A stretch of 64,000 nucleotides of DNA from Silene conica (lineage: Eukaryota; Streptophyta; Magnoliopsida; Caryophyllales; Caryophyllaceae). Position 1 is the first letter of the stretch. Each line of letters starts with the position of its first letter. Shown piece by piece: positions 58,616-64,000 of the stretch. Under the pieces are notes generated by a model. That model saw only the letters and a program-made list of their open reading frames with translations. It was not told the DNA's origin and ran no database searches. The DNA lies in the NCBI GenBank assembly GCA_029255685.2, contig CM055316.2, positions 80,970,861 to 81,034,860 on the forward strand, given 5' to 3'. A program made the translations under genes and the position numbers.

Positions 58616-58845
58616 TGATAGATGAACCATCTCAACCAAAACACTCGAATGCCCATTGGGCTTGAAGAGTGGTTAGTTTGCACAGGCCCCCATACCGTGT
58701 GCGGTTTTCCGTTTCGTGAGCTTTTGAGGGGTTTTGGAGGTTGCCAGGATTCGCACCCGTGACCTTCGGTTACACCGGCTCTGATACCATGAACTATCTC
58801 AACCAAAACCTTAAGGTGATAATTGAGGTCAACTATTATTAATAA
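58616..58845 (-). mobile_element. TRIM/SMART-type mini LTR retrotransposon, copy 4 (deleted)
   Basis: The 5-bp duplication AAATC flanks it (58611-58615 and 58846-58850). Minus-strand order: LTR (58845 downward, first 9 bp lost), primer-binding site TGGTATCAGAGCC, tRNA-like box with one change (GGGTGCGAATCC), AAGCCCAATGGGCATT, then a short LTR remnant. A deletion joins the internal region to the end of the 3' LTR, removing the purine tract. Confidence 0.85.
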
Positions 58846-59263
58846 AATCGACTGAAGGCGAAGTATACACGAAATGACACGGTCGACACCAGCAAAATCG
58901 AGATCTAGCCTAAATGGTCAGTTTGTCAGATCAAAAGACAATGACATCCTAGCTACCAGAATCCAGTTACTTCTAACAAGGAATGCAAATACAGTAATTT
59001 GCTCAAACTGATAGAAAAAATGCTGTCAGATCATACTAGTTTTGGTACATGACCTTCATAACATTAATATAGAGATACTCCCTTCGTCCTGGTCGTTTTT
59101 TTTTTACGTTTGCTTTTTGACACCAGTAAAAGGGAAATGAATGGTTGGGATGTATATATTCGTCTTAAATATAAAATGAGTTAAATAAGATAAATAAGAC
59201 AAAAGTAAAATGCATTAAAACTAGCAAAAAATAAACGAAATGTGTCTACCTATGCAAATGGGG

Positions 59264-59685
59264 TAGAGAAGGGCAATGGGTCGAATACTCGTCTTGCCGT
59301 GCCAGCCCGGGTCCCAGCCTGTCCTGCCTAGCCATAATTTTGACCCGGCCCATGTACAATCTATCGGCTTTCGAGTCATGTCGTGCCGGCTCGCTTTTCC
59401 CACCCCTCCACCGCGACCCACTCTTAGCCCGGGAAAAGTCGTGCAAGGCTTGTGCCGCCAATCGGTATTTTAATCGTTTTTTAAGTATTTACCTCTAAAA
59501 CCAACGTGCCATCGGCCTCGTGTCGTGTCGTGTCGTGTCGTGCCTAGGTACGAAATTATTGGAATTTAGGGGTCGCGGCCCGCCTTTTACCCAGTCGTGC
59601 CAGACCCGGGACACGTCATTTTCTTCACCATGCCCATGCCAGATTCCTGTCGTCCGCCTTGGCCTGTCTCGAAATGCCTACTCTA
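59264..59685. mobile_element. hAT-like element, GC-rich, with 8-bp target duplication
   Basis: Ends TAGAGAAGGGCAATGGG and complement of right TAGAGTAGGCATTTCGAGAC. Flanking octamers AAATGGGG and AAACGGGG match 7 of 8. The inside is rich in CGTGCC/CCCGG motifs with a (GTGTC)n run at 59518-59542. Confidence 0.65.
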
Positions 59686-60416
59686 AAACGGGGTGTTATT
59701 TAACCTATTGTAATCTTAAAAAGAATAATATCCGTCTTGAAAAGGACTTACTCAGAACGATAATGTAGAGACATTTATAAAGACCACGTAAAGAATTAAC
59801 CGGGATAAATAGAAAGCAAAAATGAGGTCACAACACACAATAACTCAAAACTGCAGAACAGCTGTAGAATACACTAAAATGGGAAGTTAAACTCGACTCT
59901 ATGACATGGGCTAAACTAGGTAACTTTTAGCTAAAAATGAACAAAGGGTAAATTTACTATGTAGTCACTTGTTATTGCAAGTAAGATTAACTGTTACTGT
60001 CACCATTTTAACTGTCAATTTTTGGCAAGTTCAGTAAATCTTAGTGCAGATGAAGTTGAAGGAGTATTTATGATTCTGACTTCATTGTCTTTATGCTTTT
60101 TCTGAGGATTAATCAATCATACATCTAATCATTTGCTCGAGAATTCTTACTTAAGACGACAATATCCGTTTCAAACTTAAAGCTGGTCAAAGAAGATCGA
60201 TAAGATGGGCTAACAAAAAGTTTCATTCTATATATGCAAGTAGAAGCATATTGACCCGTTTTCAATTTTTCATCTTAAGACAGATACTCCTGTCTTAGAA
60301 GAGAATTTTTTTTTAGTGAATGTGTATCTTCACCGTAAATTCTACTTTTTTCACGTGACATAAGGAATATTTTGCCTAATTTATTTAAAATGTCGTTTCT
60401 TAATATGTAGTGACAC

Positions 60417-60679
60417 GAGGAAAAGGAACCTACATCGGATGTAGTACCTTCAATTTTATATGCATTTTTTTGAGCTGATTATCTCAAATTTTATTTGTTT
60501 TTTTAGCAAATGTATGTTTTTTTTACCATATTAAAGTTTATAAGTTAGATTTTAGTTTTTTTCCTCATAACTCAAATTGAACTTAACTTATTGTAATATT
60601 TTTGAGTTTTATTGTGATTATTTAGAGTTCAAAATATTTAAATTGGAGATAATATATCCGATGTACCATCCACACACTA
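60417..60679. mobile_element. Mutator-like MITE with 9-bp target duplication
   Basis: TAGTGACAC flanks it (60408-60416 and 60680-60688). Subterminal inverted repeats contain CTACATCGGATGTAGTACC and the complement of ATATCCGATGTACCATCC. A longer relative is at about 23205-23545. A 9-bp duplication suggests the Mutator superfamily. Confidence 0.6.
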
Positions 60680-61188
60680 TAGTGACACTAGTTATTTAAA
60701 CCAAGTTTAAGTTCGAGTATAATAACCTTTCGTACCTTAGCACAATAGCATCTAGTGACGATCCGAGAGCTGTTATTTCAAATAACGCTCCTTCACTCAT
60801 CTTGTTTTATGATTTAAATACCGTAAAAAGTCAAATTATGAGATTACATTACATTCTCTTTATCCCAATCATTTATTTACATTTTTTTATTTTTTCATCG
60901 AGAAATATTTTAATTAAAGATAAACAGATGAATGAGACGGAACCGTAAACTAAACCTTCATATGTGGTCACTTGAGATATTCTTTCCTCAGCAAATACAT
61001 GTGATTATGTGAACACTAATTCTTGAAGGAGAACCACAAGTCATCCAAATCCATGAGACTTTAAAATACAGTCTACGTGGTCTAAATATAACTTTAAAAA
61101 CATTATTTTCTTGAAAATAATTTCTCTAAATTTAATAGATGTAAGATTATTTCGTACTGTCAAAAAAAAAATTGTATTTAAAACTACA

Positions 61189-61919
61189 ATGAACATTCTC
61201 TTGTCTCCCTCTTCCGGCATCCCCGTATGCAACACCGGACCACGCCTTAAACCACGCGTGTCATTATCCGATCTGAACCCTGTTCTGATAAACAGTCGAA
61301 AACGTGTTATAACGCGTAGAGAATCGAGGTTGAAGGTGAGAGCTTTAGGGGATGTTTCATCAAGTGTAGACCCAGTTCAAGCTCAAGTCACTTGGGAAAT
61401 TGTTGTTGGTTCCTTAGGTTTGTTTCTTCCTTATTTATAGTTGGAATAAGTGTCGGTTTTAGTCTCGATCGAAGATTATTGAGTTAATTATACTCGTTTT
61501 GAATTGATTTGTGAATTATCGTTTGTCGAATCCTGTTTATGCAGCCGGTGTAATCCCTTTCGTTGTCGCGGGAATTGAGTTCAACAAAAGAATTGTAAGT
61601 AATTGTTCGTATCTAATCAAGTCTGAATTTGATCGCCTCTAACATAGAAAGAAAGACGAACAGGAAAGCTAACATCGCTTGTGGTGCCGCAGGTCGCTCA
61701 AAGAAGATGCGAGGTCTGTAACGGGTCGGGATTAGTTCTCAGGGACAAAAAATACTACTTCAGGTGTCCTGGATGTGGTATGTTTTAAACTAGTCGAAAA
61801 TTTTTCAGCTCGATTTTACGCAATATTAGCATAAAACCGACTCACAACAGACTAATTGTCGTTCATTGACAGGCGGATTTCTTCCATGGCAGTCCTGGAA
61901 AAGATTCTTCTCTGGCTGA
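61189..61919 (+). CDS. Small plastid-type DnaJ cysteine-rich zinc protein
   Basis: Four exons: 61189-61417, 61545-61594, 61693-61777 and 61873-61919; 136 aa. The first about 50 residues are Ser/Arg/Lys-rich with few acids, like a chloroplast transit peptide. A single hydrophobic segment (about 70-90, TWEIVVGSLAGVIPFVVAG) precedes two CXXC pairs, C99EVC102NGSG and C118PGC121GG, as in half of a DnaJ zinc domain. The tail FLPWQSWKRFFSG is conserved in this plant family, which I recognise but cannot name with certainty. Inferred as a thylakoid or envelope zinc protein in folding or assembly. The ATG at 61189 was chosen over an upstream in-frame ATG (61111) because it gives a transit-peptide-like start. 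Confidence 0.82.
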
Positions 61920-62559
61920 TTCGCGTACAGATAGAACTAGTATCAGACGATTACATCGCAAACATTTACAACCGGTTTAATAATGTAAAAAAGGAAAGCG
62001 GTCGTCATAACTTGTGACGGTCACAAGCAAGTTTTGCTGATACAATATCCGCATAGCCATCAGAGCGAATAGCTGCATCAATGAGCATCAAGCTCTCACA
62101 TGAGTGTCGTTTTGAGTCGGGTGTCGAGAGAAAATATAGCTCGGAGAGGTAAAAACTTGGACCAACTTTGTAAGATAAATAACCTCACAATCTCTCTACA
62201 CTTTTACCTGCCAAGCAGTAAATATTTGTATTCTTGCTTACAAATTACAGTGTTCAAGATTTAGCCGACTACATTTGATCTCTCTTGCCAGTTAATAATG
62301 AGGCATAGCATCAGATTTGCTAAGAAGGTGTTGCGAGTTCGATATTTAATAATTAATCCCTGGCCAGCCGCCAGCCTATCCCGATAAATAGAACAGACAA
62401 AGAAGTAAAAAAAATACCTGTTCTATTTTCGGAAAATAAGTTTGCGCTACTCGGTAGTACTAAACTCAATACCACAATATACACATAAGAATATTAATAT
62501 TAAATTCTATGTGTATATGGTGTTTATGAAACTCAAAACCACCGGATCTTCGGTTTGAT
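61920..62559. other. Convergent 3' region, no gene seen
   Basis: The 3' flanks of the DnaJ-type gene (plus) and the WRKY gene (minus). Nothing else recognised. Confidence 0.5.
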
Positions 62560-62995
62560 CTAGGGACCCATCAGTAATCTTTCGATGTTCTGCTGATATG
62601 GGTTCGGGTTAGAAGAGTTATTTACAGGTTGATTACCAATACTATGCCCTTGACTATGGTTTTCCCTAGAACCATACGGCACCATTCCACCATTTACATA
62701 ACCAGGAAAATTCGAAAACGGACCTGATTGAAGCATCAGGAGATTCCGACTATTATATTGGGTTTGACCGACACCAAGATCAAGACTTATTGGGTCCCTG
62801 TTGTCATGTGACGCCATCCGGGATGCAAAGCTTGAAGGTGTGGCAGATGATGTGTCATGACTGCTGTTCCGCGCAGCAGGTACTTCATGATTATGCTTTC
62901 CCTCATAAGTTGTAATAACTGCTTTGGGGTCATGGGATGCTCTCTCCACGTGTTTCCGAACTGGGCAACCGGGATGAGTGCACTTGTAGTAACTC
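62560..62995 (-). CDS. WRKY transcription factor (group I), last exon only
   Basis: The exon starts at acceptor cctattgcag and completes the C-terminal WRKY domain: [20 protein letters not shown], then [20 protein letters not shown]. The zinc ligands are C-X4-C and H-X-H with 23 residues between, as in the C-terminal domain of group I. The split NPR|SYYKC is the classical intron position of WRKY genes. A Ser/Asn/Gln-rich tail ends IERLLMGP. The WRKYGQK part is not found up to 64000, so the upstream intron is longer than 1 kb and the rest of the gene lies outside. Likely a W-box binding regulator of defence or stress; the exact member is not assigned. Confidence 0.9.
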
Positions 62996-62996
62996 C

Positions 62997-63388
62997 TGCA
63001 ATAGGATGGAAGACGAAATGAGTGACAGAAAGCACTAAGGTAAGCTTTGGTGGCATTTTTATGTCTTTTAACCTATAATCCTCAGGTTTTGGCAACGAAA
63101 TGTTCGAGTGTCCGACAGGTATGTGACGTAATATTAGAATCAGATAACATAGGTTTTAGCTATCATACTCGATACTATCCGCCAGAATCCTGCAATAGGA
63201 TGGAAGACGAAATGAGTGCCAGAAAGCTTTAAGGTAAGCTTTGGTGGCATTTTTATGTCTTTTAACCTATAATCCTCAGGTTTTGGCAACGAAGTTTCCA
63301 AGTGTCTGACACAGGTATGTGAGGTAATATTATGAATCAGAAAACATAGGTTTTACCTATCATACTCGATATTATCAGCCAGAATCCT
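62997..63388. repeat. 194-bp tandem duplication in the WRKY intron, copying the splice acceptor
   Basis: Units 62997-63190 and 63191-63388 match closely (shared TGCAATAGGATGGAAGACGA, TTTATGTCTTTTAACCTATA and CCTCAGGTTTTGGCAACGAA). Each contains the minus-strand acceptor CCATCCTATTGCAG. Only the inner one is followed by the WRKY exon. Confidence 0.88.
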
Positions 63389-64000
63389 CTTAAAGAGCGA
63401 AAGAATACACCGAGTTGAAACTCTATTAGCAGTAATGTTACGTCATATCACAAATTCATAAACCTTCAATCCACCATTTCTATTTCCCTTCCCCCAAGCA
63501 TACATTATTCTTGAGGGAGGAAACATAGAGGGGAGACAAAAGCACATGGGGGATGGCGAGCGAACAGATGAACAGAACATGGGATAGCAAAAGGAAAATG
63601 CACTCTGATGTCAGAGATTCCTATCCCCCCCATGACTTCCTACAGTCAGTTGGGAGGAACCCAAGTATATGTGAGAAACGGGGCTTAACTGTTCTAGACA
63701 TCAGATTGGAGGATGTTAGAACCATCTTCAAAGTCTAAACGAAAGGGAAAATGGTCAACTCAAGATAAATTAGAGAGAGCAGATCACGCAGAACTTAGAA
63801 GTTCTTCCGTACATAAAAGCATTGAACCCCACGTATCCCAAGCCAACATAATTTGTAGACACCGTAACAAAGTTCGCATGTCATATAAAGGCTCATGCGT
63901 TCCCATGTCATATAAAGGCTCATGCACATCTTAGATCATGTAGAGTGTAGACTACTAGCAAAAAAGAGGAAAATTAACAAGAGATGATTGGTAAAATCAA
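63389..64000. other. WRKY intron or upstream region, no exon seen
   Basis: Both strands were checked for the preceding WRKYGQK exon and none is visible. A 20-bp direct repeat (CATGTCATATAAAGGCTCAT) occurs at about 63880 and 63905. Confidence 0.45.

Larger units (their letters stand above)
58064..61188. other. Intergenic between CCCH and DnaJ-type genes
   Basis: Holds TRIM copy 4, a hAT-like element (59264-59685) and a Mutator-like MITE (60417-60679). One isolated Stowaway-type end is at 59080. No gene is seen. Confidence 0.5.

Noticed and set aside
61111-61188. N-terminal extension of the DnaJ-type protein from ATG 61111
   Set aside because: The extra 26 residues lie in AT-rich leader with an A-run and would spoil the transit-peptide-like start.

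Overview
The window is plant nuclear DNA: spliced genes with GT-AG introns, AT-rich non-coding DNA and dense small transposable elements. The gene set is that of a flowering plant. The lineage is probably a eudicot, and recurrent Caryophyllales-like repeat motifs (TACTCCGTA, ACCGTCTTA-type) hint at that order. This placement is inference only.

Layout. 1-7.1 kb: two head-to-tail two-pore K+ channel (TPK) genes on the minus strand, the first cut by the window edge. 8.4-13.6 kb: a complete 15-exon SPO11-1 meiotic recombinase gene on the plus strand. 13.6-28.4 kb is gene-poor, with one DUF4408/DUF761 gene at 20.8-21.6 kb and many MITEs. 28.4-34.0 kb: a small DUF7722-like protein, a truncated LINE and the SSU72 CTD phosphatase (minus). 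36.5-44.3 kb: an ankyrin-PGG membrane protein (minus, 4 exons). 46.3-50.1 kb: a WSS1/SPRTN-like WLM protease (plus). 51.2-52.2 kb: an AGL80-like type I MADS gene (minus). 55.0-58.1 kb: a CCCH-LOTUS-RRM RNA-binding protein (plus). 61.2-61.9 kb: a small plastid DnaJ-type zinc protein (plus). 62.6-63.0 kb: the last exon of a group I WRKY gene (minus, rest outside). The genes share no obvious pathway; this is an ordinary gene-containing chromosome segment.

Coding sequences were rebuilt exon by exon. The reading phase closes across every junction of the SPO11-1, SSU72, ankyrin, WSS1-like, CCCH, DnaJ and TPK genes. SPO11-1 contains an apparent U12-type AT-AG intron, a GC-AG intron and a 17-nt microexon.

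The most distinctive non-genic content is a family of very small LTR retrotransposons (TRIM/SMART type, 72-bp LTRs, 5-bp target duplications) at five sites. Three of these are inside introns, and one is a tandem LTR-internal-LTR-internal-LTR array in the 5' leader intron of a TPK gene. Other mobile DNA includes an Au SINE, a second SINE, hAT-, Mutator-, Tourist- and Stowaway-type MITEs, a putative Helitron and a LINE fragment. Several carry intact target-site duplications.
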